A DNA stretch of 64,000 nt, from NCBI RefSeq assembly GCF_019649055.1, contig NW_026570286.1, forward strand, positions 434,001-498,000. The letters run 5' to 3'. The position numbers and the translations under genes were made by a program. Every line of letters begins with the position of its first letter. Position 1 is the stretch's first letter. This document shows, piece by piece, positions 12,637-24,787 of the stretch. The notes below the pieces were generated by a model. The model was not told where the DNA came from, ran no database searches, and worked only from the letters and a program-made list of their open reading frames with translations. Origin of the DNA: Paramacrobiotus metropolitanus (lineage: Eukaryota > Tardigrada > Eutardigrada > Parachela > Macrobiotidae).

Positions 12637-13397
12637 GGTGTCGGTCTGAGCAAATCTGGTGCTATCAAAAGAAGCTAAGAGTATTCAAGTATGTAATAGC
12701 AGAGGCTGCGAAGCCTCGCTCTCGATCTATAGTTAGATGCTACGCACGAATGGGAAAAAACGAAAACTGCAAACGAGTCCTTCAAAAACTGAAATATGAC
12801 AACCAGCGACGGCAGATTCATATGTAATTGTTAGCTAATTGTAAGTTGACTCTGGAGCAAGCCACTTGCTGCAAGTGACAAAAAAAGAATGCAGAATTTT
12901 TCGGGACTGGAGGAGAGCTCCGAGCCTGCGGTCACCTTGAACTTGAAAAACTGCGTAGGTTGGAAATAGTGGATGGGTGACGATTCGAGCTACCTTGTAG
13001 CAGAAGCCGAAAGGTACTGCAAGCCGATGTATCACGCCCCTCAACTGAAGCGCTCGTGCCACCACCCAACGGTTTGGGGAGTGGCAAATCAAAATTTTTG
13101 AAGAATCACAAAACAGGAAATCTCATTGCGCACGCAAATCGGTAATCAGAAAAGAGAAAAGACAAGTGTTTATAACTTTACACTCGTCTTACAGTATGTT
13201 TTGAACTGCTTTCGAAGTTGCATATTTTGTTTAGGTTTTTAGTTTCAGTTTGGCATAATAGATGGTGGATCCATTACAAATACGATTCGTATTGCGTGCG
13301 GATCTGTGATTTTAAATATTTGTTGATCGAGCTGTCGAGCAGAAACATTTACAGATATACAACTTCTTGTCGGGAATCACCAAACACGCTCTTCAAA
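12637..13397. other. Divergent intergenic region, possible bidirectional promoter
   Basis: 0.76 kb between the divergently transcribed LMF and TAF11 genes; both promoters must lie here. Positions ~12850-13095 are more GC-rich than the flanks and hold short hairpins, including a perfect CACTTG/CAAGTG stem near 12867-12881. A minus-strand frame there (12835-13092) resembles no known protein. Confidence 0.5.
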
Positions 13398-14564
13398 ATG
13401 GACAGCGATGGCATGGAAGCGTTGCTGGATTTTCCGGAGTTTATCGACGTCCCGTCTGCTTCTGCCTCGGAGGAGCCAGTGATTGAGAGAGAACCTGAAA
13501 GTGTCGCCCCATCTGAAAATACGACATCATCTGCAATCGAATCTGCATCTACGGAAGCAGCTGTGAATGTTGCTGCAGAAGTACCGCAGTCCGATGAAAG
13601 TAATAAATCGATACCTGCTATTGAACATCCGAACGAAGCACCCATCGGACAGCCTCCGCGTAAGAAACGGAAACATCATCCCGCTGCTTCGAGCGAAGCT
13701 GGACCTTCAACTTCTAAGCCTTCTACAAGCGGGCATCCTTTGGGAGAACCAGCGGACATTCATAATGATGATTCTGGACCGGGATCTCCATCAGAACAGG
13801 TAAATTGATTCATTCATCAATTTTTATTTAACGCTTCCAGTTTGCAGTCTATGATAGTAAGCCTAAGTATTGTATGTGTACAGTGATTGTATTTTAAATT
13901 GATCTTTTTTACGATGAATTCGTTAACGTTTTCCGCTTTATTTAATATTTCGGTTGTCATATTATGCAATTATTAATATTTTATGTACGAGTCACGAATG
14001 CATCAATATTTTATTATTTTGAAATGAAATCCTTAGTCGATCTTTTTGGATTAGCGGGCGGAGATACGAAACTTGTTAAGTTACATTTATATACAGGTTC
14101 ACCGTTCACGTAGAAAATTACAATAAGGGATAACCTCAAAGTCTGTTAATATTTTGAAGGATTTTGAATCGGATTTTTTGGATCTGATGCCATTCAAAGA
14201 AGAGGATCCCGAGGACGTCGCGGAGCGTCAGAAACTGCAGTTGTTGATTTCTCATCTTTCCGAGGAGCAGCTGAACCGGTATGAAGTATACAGAAGAGCT
14301 TCTTTTCCCAAAGCTTCGGTGCGTCGCATTATGCAGACCGTCAGCGGTTGCACTGTATCGCAGAATGCCGTCATTGCTATGGCTGGCATTGCTAAAATGC
14401 AAGTCGGAGAAATTGTGGAGCATGCGTTGGACGTTAAGGAGCAATGGGCTGACGTCGGCCCGGTTCAGCCCAAGCATATCCGAGAAGCACTGCGACAGCT
14501 GCGAAATCGACCAGCCACGACATCCAGCAAATTCCGCAAAAAGCAGTCAAACAGTAATTTGTAA
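13398..14564 (+). CDS. TAF11: TFIID subunit 11 (TBP-associated factor)
   Basis: Histone-fold subunit of the nuclear general transcription factor TFIID; in the family it pairs with TAF13. Exon 1 is 13398-13799 and exon 2 14160-14564, giving 268 residues (human 211). Residues 1-134 are acidic, Ser/Pro-rich and presumably disordered, with a basic nuclear-localisation-like PPRKKRKHH. The second exon carries the conserved domain: EEQLNRYEVYRRASFPKASV, then RIMQTVSGCTVSQNAVIAMA, then AKMQVGEIVEHALDVKEQW, and the PVQPKHIREALRQL end typical of TAF11. An upstream in-frame ATG at 13218 exists. I prefer 13398 because the sequence between is unlike protein of this family. The exon 2 acceptor at 14159/14160 is inferred. 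Confidence 0.93.
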
Positions 14565-15432
14565 TCTGCTTGCACAGCATAACAGTGCCGTACATGGTAC
14601 TGCAGATGGTTGTTGTGTTAGGATTTACAGTTTACTCGAATCGTTTCGAAGCTTATGCGTTATTTTCCTGTGTGTCTGTTTTGTTGGCTTATTTGCCGTT
14701 GATCTCATTTTACGGGAAACTTCTTTTTTGTTTTATACTGTAAGGAAACTTGTAGCATCACTTGATTATGACTTGAATAAATACTTACGCACGTATTACT
14801 TTTTTGTCAGCTTATGGCATCGAAGATACCGCTACTTACTTTGCTGAGTTTGCTGGTAGTGACTTAAGGGTATAAATTGTAAGCCACAAGTTAAGTACAC
14901 TTTATTAAGGTGCTTACTTACCTACGAGCGCAGATATAACTGGCCACAAGATTGTGACAAGAACAAAATTAATAATGATTTCAAGTAAGTATACCACGTA
15001 ACCACGATACGGTTTCATACTTCGTTAAAACACTTATCTACTTACGATTAGTAAATACCCGTCTCAAATCGCAAAGGTTTAACGGGAAAAGTGATTTGCA
15101 TTTGGTAGCCACTAGCCAGGCACTGTTAATTACAAAATTTACAGCTTTCTGTAGCTGTTCCGGCAAACAATCAAAGCCTACCGAATTTTCAATTCAATCG
15201 TGTTTCACAGATTTACTGCACTTGTCATGCATAAGCAATAGTCATTAAATCAGAAACCGTAACCATCACAAATCTCATTAAAATTAACTGAAAATGGAGA
15301 AAAAAGTCCACAAACAAGAAAAAACAATCAAAACATTCACATAAACAATCTTTTTAAAACTCTGACAGCTGACTAACAAGACCCACAAAAGAAAATTTTA
15401 TAGTTTTCTGTCCAGTGACGATGTGATCCACT
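14565..15432. other. Spacer between convergent TAF11 and IDH
   Basis: 0.87 kb AT-rich region holding both 3' UTRs. An AATAAA follows TAF11. The remainder has no long frame or repeat. Confidence 0.5.
14776..14781 (+). promoter_or_regulatory. Candidate polyadenylation signal of TAF11
   Basis: AATAAA hexamer about 210 bases after the TAF11 stop codon, on the coding strand. Confidence 0.5.
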
Positions 15433-18408
15433 TCACTTGCCCAACTTTTTCTTCAACTCGCTGCCAATTTTTTCGATAAATTCGACGGTTTCCATGTAAT
15501 CGCTGCGATTTACCCTACGAAGCGAAATATTCATTAAGCACCTACCGCTGCTACCAGTATACCAATAAATGAGCATAAACTCAGTAAATGGAATAAAACT
15601 AACAATATTCGTACAACCATATTTAATTTTCGTGTGGTATAAGAAGGCAAATAATTATTGGTAACCAAACGCGTCAACATACTTGCTCAGGCTGCCTTTA
15701 ATGCAAAGAGCCAAATCCTTCGTCATGAATCCAGCTTCGATCGTATCAATGCAAGCGGCTTCCAAAGCGTGGGCAAATTTAATCAACTCCTCGTTGCCGT
15801 CGAGTTTACCACGGTGTTCAAGACCACGAGTCCAAGCAAAAATAGAAGCTGGAAAAATGTCAGTGTTACTGTTGACTATACACTGTTGCGATGTTCTCAT
15901 GTTCGTAATAAATTCCCGCTGTCGTTCATGATGCCCAAAGAACAAACACAGATATACAGAAAATAAGCAGACAATGGAAGTAAAAAAACCGTACCGATGG
16001 GGTTGGTCGAGGTTTCTTTGCCTTGTTGCCAGAATCGGAAATGTCTGGTAACTGTACCATGGGCAGCCTCGGCCTCAACAGTTTTACCATCAGGGCAAAT
16101 CAGTACACTGGTCATCATGCCCAGTGAGCCGTAGCCTACAAAAGTTTACAAAGATTACGCGAAATCCGAAATATCGAAAAACCCATACATCATGTGCACC
16201 CATGTAGTCAAGTTTACTTTTATTGAGAAAGTACGTAGCTAATAGTAAGCGAATCAGAGGGATAATTGCTACTGAGTAAGTAATACCGGTAATTTTGACA
16301 GAACCATCATACACAAAATTTTCTTTCATCCGAAACGTCTATCCCAAACAGACATACCTTGGGCTACGGAATCGGACTGCACATCACCGTCATAATTCTT
16401 GCAAGCCCACACAAATCCGCCTTCGCTCTTCATGGCTTGGGCAACCATGTCGTCAATCAAGCGATGTTCGTAATAAATTCCCGCTGCCTCAAATTGCTTT
16501 TTATATTCCCTACAGGCAAACGCAAATTACTGCACAAACCAAAACCCAGGAAATACGGTGATTTTAAGCATACTTACTTTTCATAAAGAGCTTGGAAAAT
16601 ATCTTTAAATCGTCCGTCATACCGCTTCAAAATGGTGTTCTTCGTGCTACAAAATTATTTCTTAATTTACAAAATCCCAGACAATAACGAAAGATTCCAA
16701 ACCTCATAAAAAGCGGTAGTTTGCGATCCAGTGCAAATTTAAACGAACTATGCGCAAAATCTGTAATGGATTCATCGGTGTTGTACATGGACAATGCCAC
16801 ACCCGGGGCTTTGAAATCGAAAACAGTTTCCTCGATTTGTTTATGATTAGTGCCGGGCGCGGGAACCCACGTGATCTTCAGGGTGCCAGCTCCGGGAACA
16901 ACGAAGTCTTTGGCTTTGTACTACGTATATCAAAAAAAGCACACATGGTCAAAATTTAGAATTGCTTTTACAGCAAAGTTCCTGCTATGCGCAGTCAAGC
17001 CGTATGCAACGGTATCTTTCGCAAGATTTTGGTAACTCGCATTCATTTCAACGAAAGTCGATAAATAGATGGTGTATATAACGATTACAAGCACTTACTT
17101 GATCGCCATGTGCATGACGACCGATAATGATGGGCTTAACCCAACCGGTTACAAGACGCGGGATGTTCTTGCAGATGATGGCTTCACGGAATACCGTGCC
17201 ACCGAGAATGTTGCGGATTGTGCCGTTGGGCGATGGCCACATCTTCTTCAGCTTGAATTCTGGAACAACAATGCAACTTTAAAACTCGAGAAAAAAACAC
17301 CAGAATAACTTCACTGCTACACAGGATGCGTATAAATCAACCAATTCATCCGATTTAAATGCTTAAATGATTACCTTCGACTCGCTGTTCGTCCGGAGTG
17401 ATCGTAGCACACTGAAATGGTACAAATTAAATCAAATCTAAATAAAAGCGTATTTATGCAGATTAGTTTTTACAGAAATCCAAGTACCAATTATTTTGGC
17501 AATCCACAAACAAAAAATGTCAAGACTGCTTTGCAAATTTACAGCGCTTAAAATCCAGATGAAAATAAAATATTCACAAAATGTATTAACATCTGACATC
17601 CGCCACAATAATGCAAAAAAGGAGAAGGCAAAATTATTAATGTAAGTATTTTCTTATCCTATCAAAAGTTTGTAACATAAACTATTCACAATTTCAGACT
17701 GTAGCTCGAAAAGGAAGCGTTTTACCACCAAGTGCACCAACTTTATGTTTCCACTGAGTATGTACCATATAATTTTGTGACATATAGATATTACGATACG
17801 ATACTAATAAGTGCAAGTTGTGCAAGTAATCATTACTAAGTTTAATGCACACGAAAAAATTCAAAAAACTAAGCATAACGCACCTTGATGCCAACGTTGT
17901 ACTTTTTGATGGCTTCCGCACAGTCAACCGTCACTGCCACAAATAATCTTCCATAAAGAAATTGTCATTATTCACTGCATATCCACCAAAGCACCTTTGT
18001 CATTCGTAGCATCGCGGTGTTCTATTCCCAGATCAAAGGAATGCAACTCCATCTCCACATACGGGAAGATCAAGATATCCTTGATCTTCTCCCAGATGAT
18101 CCTGCATGCATTGTCCATCGTATACAAACTTTTTTAGTTTACTTTAACGGAGTTGCGAATATAATTACCTCGTCATTTCATCACCCTGGGCTTCAACCAC
18201 AGGTCCAGCTGAAAAACCACAAAGAGCTTTAAATAACTGCGAACCTGGGTTCGCGGGCCGTCTTGCTCATCTGCCACATACCTTTGATTTTCTGCGCCAT
18301 TACGAAGGAGGATGTGGAGAAATGGAGACGGGAATGTTGTTGAAACGAATGTCGGTGAAGAGCTGCTAGGAGACCCAGTGCACGAGCTGACAGCGAATAC
18401 GTCGACAT
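15433..18408 (-). CDS. Isocitrate dehydrogenase (NADP+), probably dual-targeted
   Basis: Oxidatively decarboxylates isocitrate to 2-oxoglutarate, making NADPH. Twelve minus-strand exons: 18282-18408, 18169-18208, 17995-18101, 17884-17933, 17375-17411, 17099-17259, 16703-16920, 16578-16646, 16358-16509, 15995-16135, 15683-15848, 15433-15514, totalling 449 residues (human IDH2 452). Key blocks: GDEMTR, the [20 protein letters not shown] substrate loop, [16 protein letters not shown] with the catalytic-site Arg at residue 168, and [13 protein letters not shown]. The first 36 residues are rich in Arg, Ser and His, with almost no acidic residues, like a mitochondrial transit peptide. An in-frame Met at 18300 starts MAQKIK, the usual cytosolic IDH1 start, which would give 413 residues and renumber Arg168 to 132. 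Residues of the active site look intact. Whether both forms are made is inference. Confidence 0.94.
15899..15921. repeat. Intronic copy of 23 bp from IDH exon 9
   Basis: The 23 bases here are identical to 16464-16486 inside IDH exon 9 and stand in the same orientation. The copy lies in the intron between exons 10 and 11. Its flank repeats more exon sequence: gcgatgttc occurs just before it at 15888-15896, as in the exon, separated by an 8-base insertion. Confidence 0.75.
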
Positions 18409-19891
18409 ACTGATTTGTGGAATTGTGTGCGTAGATACATGCAGTGCGATTTCACCGCTGCTGCTGCACCCGCTGGCAACGATCGCACAATTGATCGGCC
18501 CAGCTGCACCAGCGACCCTGGTCGTTATCGCACGTTAAGTAACTGGTATATTGCTGCTATTGAATTGCGGCAACTTTCGTACAGAAACCGTAATAAGCAA
18601 AATTTAAAATGCACTCATTGCACTGCAACAAATATCATAACGCGGATAAATGAAAGATACGCATACGACTGCTAAAAGAATATCACAGAGCAAGCCTGCA
18701 GCTGTAGACATGAGGATAAATATAACTGTCAGCTGTTCTGTACTTTCGTAGCATTTTAACATTCGGCGTTTGCTACAGCTGACTGCCTGATGTGTTGTCG
18801 TGCCGGTATATTCGTGCTACGAGTATTATTAATGTTTGTATATTTTTATTTTGTAACGGTAAGGTTAACTATCAAGTATAGTTTTGTGAAGCTCTGACCG
18901 TATCTCAAAAGAAAAACCTTTTAATTTTAAAATCGAACCAACGCAATGATAAATAAAACTAACATTTAGGTATTATAAGTTTTTTAGAATTTTAACGATT
19001 TCTACGGCAAATAAGTCACTTGTATGGTTTTTCAGAAGGCAGTCAAACAGATTCAAGTTCAAAGGATAACGATTCCTAGTAATACAAGCACTCATGGAAG
19101 TATACATATTTTCTAACAATTATTTTTAAAAATAAGAAATTCTGTGCGTGTAGACGCCGATATTTAGTGATGCCACTATGCATGGTCATTGGTAAGTAAT
19201 GGTAACATATGGCCGAAGTCTTGGAAAGGCATAAGCGAAGTCTTGGAAAAACATAAGCATTAGCAGCATTAGCAGTGCACATCGGCGCTCTTCATAATAA
19301 TTATTATTTATCTTGCGAACTTGCAATTTGATAATTTAATTGCGACATTTTCTCTCTTATGCAATTAAAAGAGTTTTCATGCGAGCAATTTGTGGGAAAT
19401 GGTCAATCCGGTAACGACAACAGTAGCATTTCCAGTTACCAGGCGATAGAACGGAGAAGCAGATAAGCGAGCACTGTAACTACAATATTACACAAAAGCC
19501 GCGCATAGCAATAAGAATGACTACGCAAGCACAAACATACACTCTAATAAAATATGGTGCGGATGAACTCACACTGCCTTAATTAATTATTCTGTAAGCA
19601 AGTAATCTTTTCATTCTTTTGCTTACCGAAGTGAGGAAGTGTCTGGACAGTCTGACCGTTTAAACTCTAGTCGTGGACACTGCCCACTGAACAGTGACCT
19701 TTTGGTTTTCATAACGGACTGCGCAGCTATTTTTATACCGAAAACGGCTTTGTTCTGTTCAGTTTCTTCAATTCAAACAATGAACTAGTGCCGCTTAAAC
19801 CAGAGTTTTACTTAATCAATCGTTTTTTAAAAGATACTAAACCTTTCTCGCAGGTCATAAAAACACTTACAGATACTTATTTCTACGTGTA
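18409..19891. other. Divergent intergenic region IDH / tetraspanin
   Basis: 1.5 kb without a convincing gene. It should contain the IDH promoter near 18.4-18.6 kb and the tetraspanin promoter near 19.7-19.9 kb, where a TTTTTATACC element sits at ~19730. Nothing else recognised. Confidence 0.45.
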
Positions 19892-21042
19892 ATGCGCTTG
19901 CCCGAGGAGAAACAGTTCCAGGTAGTGTTGCGGCACACCGGCCGCGGCCATCTGGCGACCATTCTGGTATCCTTATGCACACTTGGAATTATGACCTCTC
20001 TGAGTCTCATGGCCGTTGGGATCGCCATTCACGAAAGCGTTGCACCTTATCGTGCTGTGCTGGATGATTACGACGGTGCTTACTTGTCTTTCATTTTGGG
20101 CGGACTCGGTTTAACTGGTTTAACTGTGCATTCGTTGCTGGTGTTTTGCTTGTTGGATTTTACCAATCCGGAAAGGTCAGACCATTTTGGACGCGTCAGC
20201 ATTACGATTGTGATCAGTGCGGGACTGACCATGATTGCCGGTATCATCTGTTTCGCACACATCAGAGAAGTGCAGTCCGCGTTTCGCAGCGGACTTTCCT
20301 TTGCTATGAAAAACTACAAGGTCAGTTTCGAGTTTCGACCTTTCGATCTCCTAATACTGCACTGTTGGCAAAATTTGACTCATGGAATGATGCTTAATTG
20401 AAAAGTTTTGGTAAATATTTTTAATGCACAGAATAATACGATGCAGAAGTCTGCAATGGATGAAGTGCAAATGCGATACGAATGTTGCGGCATTCGGAAC
20501 TACCGCGATTGGTTTAACATTTCTTGGGTGAACCAAAGTTACGTGGACAAAAACCGAATTTCTAAGTACGCCTTAAACGAGGCAAACCCAGACGTAGGGT
20601 TACGATAAATTAGTACTATTAAAACAAATCCTTATATAAGCGCTGATTAGTTTTCAGGAATATGAAAAACGGTGAATTCAAGCCGGACGACGTGCCCTTT
20701 AGTTGCTGCGACCCTTCGGTCTTTCGTCCCTGCATTCACGAAGCAGTGCACACCAACAGCCACCACTTCAATTACAACCACGCCAAGAATGTCACCATCT
20801 TCACTTCGGGTTGTTTGGAGAAAATAAAAAACTTTTTTGGTCCGGGACTGTTGTTTATAATGGGCGGATTAGTCTGCTGCATCGCTTTGATGGACTTCGG
20901 CATTGCAGCAGGAACGCGAATACTCTACACTTCCTTGTTGAGTGCCGTCAAACGCGGCGATGAATACGGTCCAGGCATCGGCATTGTTTGGCCGGGAAGA
21001 ATATTGGTTTACCGGTCGTCAACGGATTTAAGAAGAGCGTGA
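19892..21042 (+). CDS. Peripherin-2/ROM1-like tetraspanin
   Basis: Four-helix membrane protein of the peripherin branch of the tetraspanins. In vertebrates these shape photoreceptor disc rims; the role here is unknown. Exons 19892-20320, 20432-20598 and 20658-21042 give 326 residues (human PRPH2 346). Helices are visible near residues 20-45, 60-82, 100-122 and 268-292. The large extracellular loop has the family signature YECCGIRNYRDWFNISW at ~159-175 and the peripherin-type DVPFSCCDPSVFRPCI at ~210-225, plus several N-glycosylation sequons (NIS, NQS, NVT). The second exon donor is set at 20598/20599 because it is the one GT that keeps frame into the PFSCC exon. The C-terminal tail is shorter than in vertebrates and ends at 21042. 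Confidence 0.9.
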
Positions 21043-21412
21043 AAACTGACAAAATAATGGCTATAATATATTGCTGTTTCATGATATTTTGCAGGAAAAT
21101 ATTAAACCTATACCTTAGTTAATGTAAGTTGACTACAGTACTTCTAGATAAAGTGCATCTAGTCTTGTATAAAACGCACTGGTTTCACCACCACAGTCGC
21201 ATTCAGCTTTAATAACATTAATTTTTCTTCATAGATTTATTTAGTGTTATCAAATTACCACAAAGCACAATAAAGTTCCATCGAAAATTTCAAATTATTG
21301 TTTTATTTAGTAATGAGAGGTCACGGATAAGTCTTCTTCAAATACGAATATCCCGAAATAAGTGTAGTAAAACAAGCACCGACAGCACTTCTGTGGTCTA
21401 CAGCTTCGATGA
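21043..21412. other. Spacer with convergent 3' ends
   Basis: 370 bp between the tetraspanin stop and the stop of the next minus-strand gene. It contains an AATAAA on the plus strand and nothing else recognisable. Confidence 0.5.
21269..21274 (+). promoter_or_regulatory. Candidate polyadenylation signal of the tetraspanin gene
   Basis: AATAAA hexamer about 230 bases after the stop codon in the coding orientation. Confidence 0.5.
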
Positions 21413-24400
21413 TCAGTATCTGGCAACATTAGGCGGCACTACAGCGTTGGCGTCATCGCTTTTGGTGTTTGATGCAGCCGCATCAGCGGAGGACACCCGA
21501 TTCTTAGATTTGGATTTATTCCTAACAATACTGGTCTTGGACGAGAGGAGCACTTTAGGCGGCAGTGCTGAGCCGGCACTAGGCGTTTGCATCAGGCTTA
21601 GTTCGATTTCGTTTGGGTTTTCGGGAGTAGTTGCCGGTGGCGCCGCCGAACTAGAATCGGTTGCGGTAGCGTTCGTGGGCTGCGCTTCCGGAGCAGTTTC
21701 TGTAATAAGTCTGCCATTATCTAAAATTGATATAGCGTTTGCGTGTTAATGGCAAGATTAATGTTTCTTTAAAATTTTATTAAGAATACGATTTCTTGTT
21801 CACTATAGTTATGTAAGTTCATTTATGTGACTGTTAACTCGGATTTTCTGTATGATACTCGTATTAAATTAATTCCTCGAATTTGCAGTTTTGGTATAAG
21901 TAAAAGCCGGCGGCATAACGGGCTGTTTGATTACCAACAAGTGGCATTGCTTTACTTTTTCCTTTCATTCCATTTGCGTTTTGTGGCCCCGAACTGGAAG
22001 AAGATGATGCGGCACCCGACGCTTGCGCTGCAGGCCCAGACGCGGCCGATTGCGCACTCTGCGCATTAGCATCGGAGTTCTGATCGGGCACAACCGCCGG
22101 TTTGGCCGCTACGTTCTTTCCCGCATCAGCATCCTGATCGGATCCGGAACCTTCCACTTCATCACCGCCTGCATCCGCAGATTGAGCGGACATCTTCTGT
22201 GCCTTGTCCGCGGCGCCGGCATTCGACGCCAAACCAGCTGTCTGCGCGGAAGAGCCAACGGCCGCCGGAACATTAACGCTGACGTCACCTGTAGCGTTGT
22301 TCACTGATACGTTGGCGGGAGCGGCCGCTGTCGGCTGATCCACGGCGACCTGAATGCGCTTTTGTCCGGAGGCGGATTGGGCGGCCGCCGAACCCTTAAC
22401 GCTGACCGGTTGAACGTCCGGCTGAACATCGTTGCTGGTGGGGGGAGCGACTGGAGCGGCGGGTTGGGAGGGTGCTTCCAGTGGGACGGTGCTGTATCCG
22501 GCCATCGATTTCCTTGCGCCCATGGACGGTTTCTCCTTCTTGGAAGATGAGACCGATACTTTGGCGGCGTTGGGCTTGTCTGCTGCAACGGAGTCCGAAC
22601 CGGCACTGGCGGAGGTATCGGGCGCTTGCAGATCTTTGGTTTGTCCGTTGATGGATGGTCTAAGGGCGGCTTTGGCGCTGTCGGAAGATACGGCGACAGA
22701 GGCGCTGGAGTTACCTGCAATTTTGTGGTCAATTTAGTTTCCCAAATGACACTGTATTGACTCCAAAAATTCTCTGGGCACTTGACAACTTTAGTGCACT
22801 TGAACTCTAGAAGCTTGTAAGACTCGATTTGGAAATCAGTATCCTGGATTTTTGTGTTTGTAAGTTGTAACTGTGTTTGGCACCGTCTGTAAACACCTCA
22901 GAACTTGTAAAATCCGCCTAATCAGATTTCATTAATTATGATGTAAAATTTGTTCACAAACAGGAACCAGAATGGCTTATAAAATCACTGTTTTTTTGTT
23001 CTCGTACTAACAAATTGAATTAACTTATAGCAAACAACAACTGCAAAAAAACTAAAAGTTGTAAAATGCAGGAAAATATTACGAATGTCGGGTTGCGGTC
23101 AGTGCATGTGATTAAGCGTTCGGTATTCAAGAAAAGTATTAAGTATACTGTTATGCCGCATCTGTCCTTCACGTATACGTTTAAAGCTTGGTACGAATCT
23201 TCAAACTTCGAAGGAACAAATGTATTGTTAGGTACTATGCTGCTGCATTAAATACCAATGTTCTACTCCTGGCGTACCTTCTCTACAACGTTTTATGGTT
23301 AATAAACCGCTGTAGTTATCACAGTTTTCCCCGGGACAACAATCCGAGTCGGTGTTGCACACTTGGGCACGTGCACAACTAGTAGCATCTACAGTGGTAA
23401 AAAAGCAGCATTTTAAGGCTGGATTCGAGATATTTACATAATTAATTAAGCAACTGCGATTGTATTTCCGATTATCTGTAATTAAATCTAGCGCTAATTG
23501 TACTAACACACCATTCTACATAATTACATGTACTTTTGGAAGTGTATTTTTAAAATTTATTTTATATAATACTTGCAGGTGATGCTTGCATCAACTGGAG
23601 TAGTTATAGTGATCTCATGAAACGTTGCATTCTATGCATACAAGTAAGCATCACTGTGAAAGTTGTCTTTTGATAACTGGTAGGCTAAATACTGACCGTG
23701 AAATATGTACAACATTGTATTGTACTCTGTATTACAGGTACCACTACAATAATTGTAGTTTTGCAGTGAAATCACAAAAACTTGTATATTTTAGAGTGCA
23801 TACTTTGAACATGTATATAGAATAGTTATATCTACAGTATATTCTGTTTAAAGTACAGTATATCTGTATAATAGTGCAAATGTACTGTACAATAAATACG
23901 TGTACATTTGTTACATGTAGCTGTATAAGTCATCTGCGGCCTTATTTTAAAATTGTGGATAACTTCCTAAAAAATGTTACTTTTACTTTACTTTCTAAAA
24001 ATTATAATACGAATTTCTAGTTGCTTAACTTACTTTTTCCTGGGGCCACGCATTTGCCAAGGAATCGTGAGCAGACGAGTCCACTTCCGGAGCACTCTGC
24101 ATCGCTTTGGCAAGCAGCCGGCACGAGACTACCGCTCATCGACGTGAAAATCCTGAACATGTCGCCATCACTGCCAAAATCGTCGTCATCGTCATCACTG
24201 GCACTTCCCGATTGGCGTCCACTTGATGCACCACCCTGTTGTTTTTTACCGTGAACTGGAAACCTAAAATAAAATAAATAGTTGAAGTGCAGTTATAAAA
24301 TCTTTATTTTAATAATAAGTGTATGCAAGTGTATGATTAGCCAACAGCAGCATTGTACATGCAGACATTTACGAGTATTGTATGCGGTTTAGAAGCCTGT

Positions 24401-24787
24401 AAAAGAAACTGTGCGTGCAGTATATGTGCAAAAGGGTCATGTTTATCAAAACCGTACGGTTATCCAAAAAATCAAACCACGTACAGAACTTTTGCTCTTC
24501 TCCCAGTATGAGTGCATTATGGGCTTATATTTGTGTAAATAAATTCTCTTCTCTGCCGGCTCGATATACGTTTACTTACTTGACTTTCTCGTTTATGGAA
24601 TCAAACAAGGCGGTGTATTCCTCCTGATCGTTGCGGGTTCCGTTTTCTAGATATAAGATTTCCGTGAATTGCGAAAAACTGATTACATAGAGCTGCAATC
24701 TAGCTTACTCTTTTTGCCATGGGAATGCACAATTTCACACAATCCGCACAACATCACAGCAAGCAGCAGTACCTTAAATGACGCCAT
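21413..24787 (-). CDS. Secreted Cys-cluster protein with long low-complexity tail
   Basis: No family recognised. Six minus-strand exons: 24709-24787, 24580-24646, 24034-24263, 23278-23388, 21935-22714, 21413-21720, joining in frame to 524 residues. Residues 1-22 form a clear signal peptide (MASFKVLLLAVMLCGLCEIV). A DDDDDD run near residue 65 precedes a module with ten Cys spread over exons 3 and 4 (CQSDAEC, GKCVAPGK, CNTDSDCCPGENC). Its spacing recalls dickkopf/colipase-like small disulfide folds, without a secure match. The last 340 residues are Ala/Ser/Gln/Asp-rich, almost free of Cys and aromatics, and likely disordered. The protein is therefore probably extracellular, perhaps a matrix, cuticle or mucus component (inference). 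The exon 5 donor is chosen for frame continuity; stopping at 21864 without it is the alternative. Confidence 0.75.
23826..23935. repeat. TACTGTAC/GTACAGTA-rich stretch in an intron
   Basis: Intron of the secreted Cys-cluster gene. Repeated palindromic words (CTACAGTATA, AAGTACAGTATA, TGTACTGTACA) could fold into hairpins, and resemble the stretch near 1.7 kb. Confidence 0.45.

Noticed and set aside
12960-12985. tRNA B-box-like GCTCGAATC on the minus strand
   Set aside because: Flanking arms do not pair and no anticodon or acceptor stem can be built, so it is not a tRNA.
12835-13092. Minus-strand frame in the GC-richer block upstream of TAF11
   Set aside because: Starts without a convincing ATG and reads like structured noncoding DNA rather than a protein.
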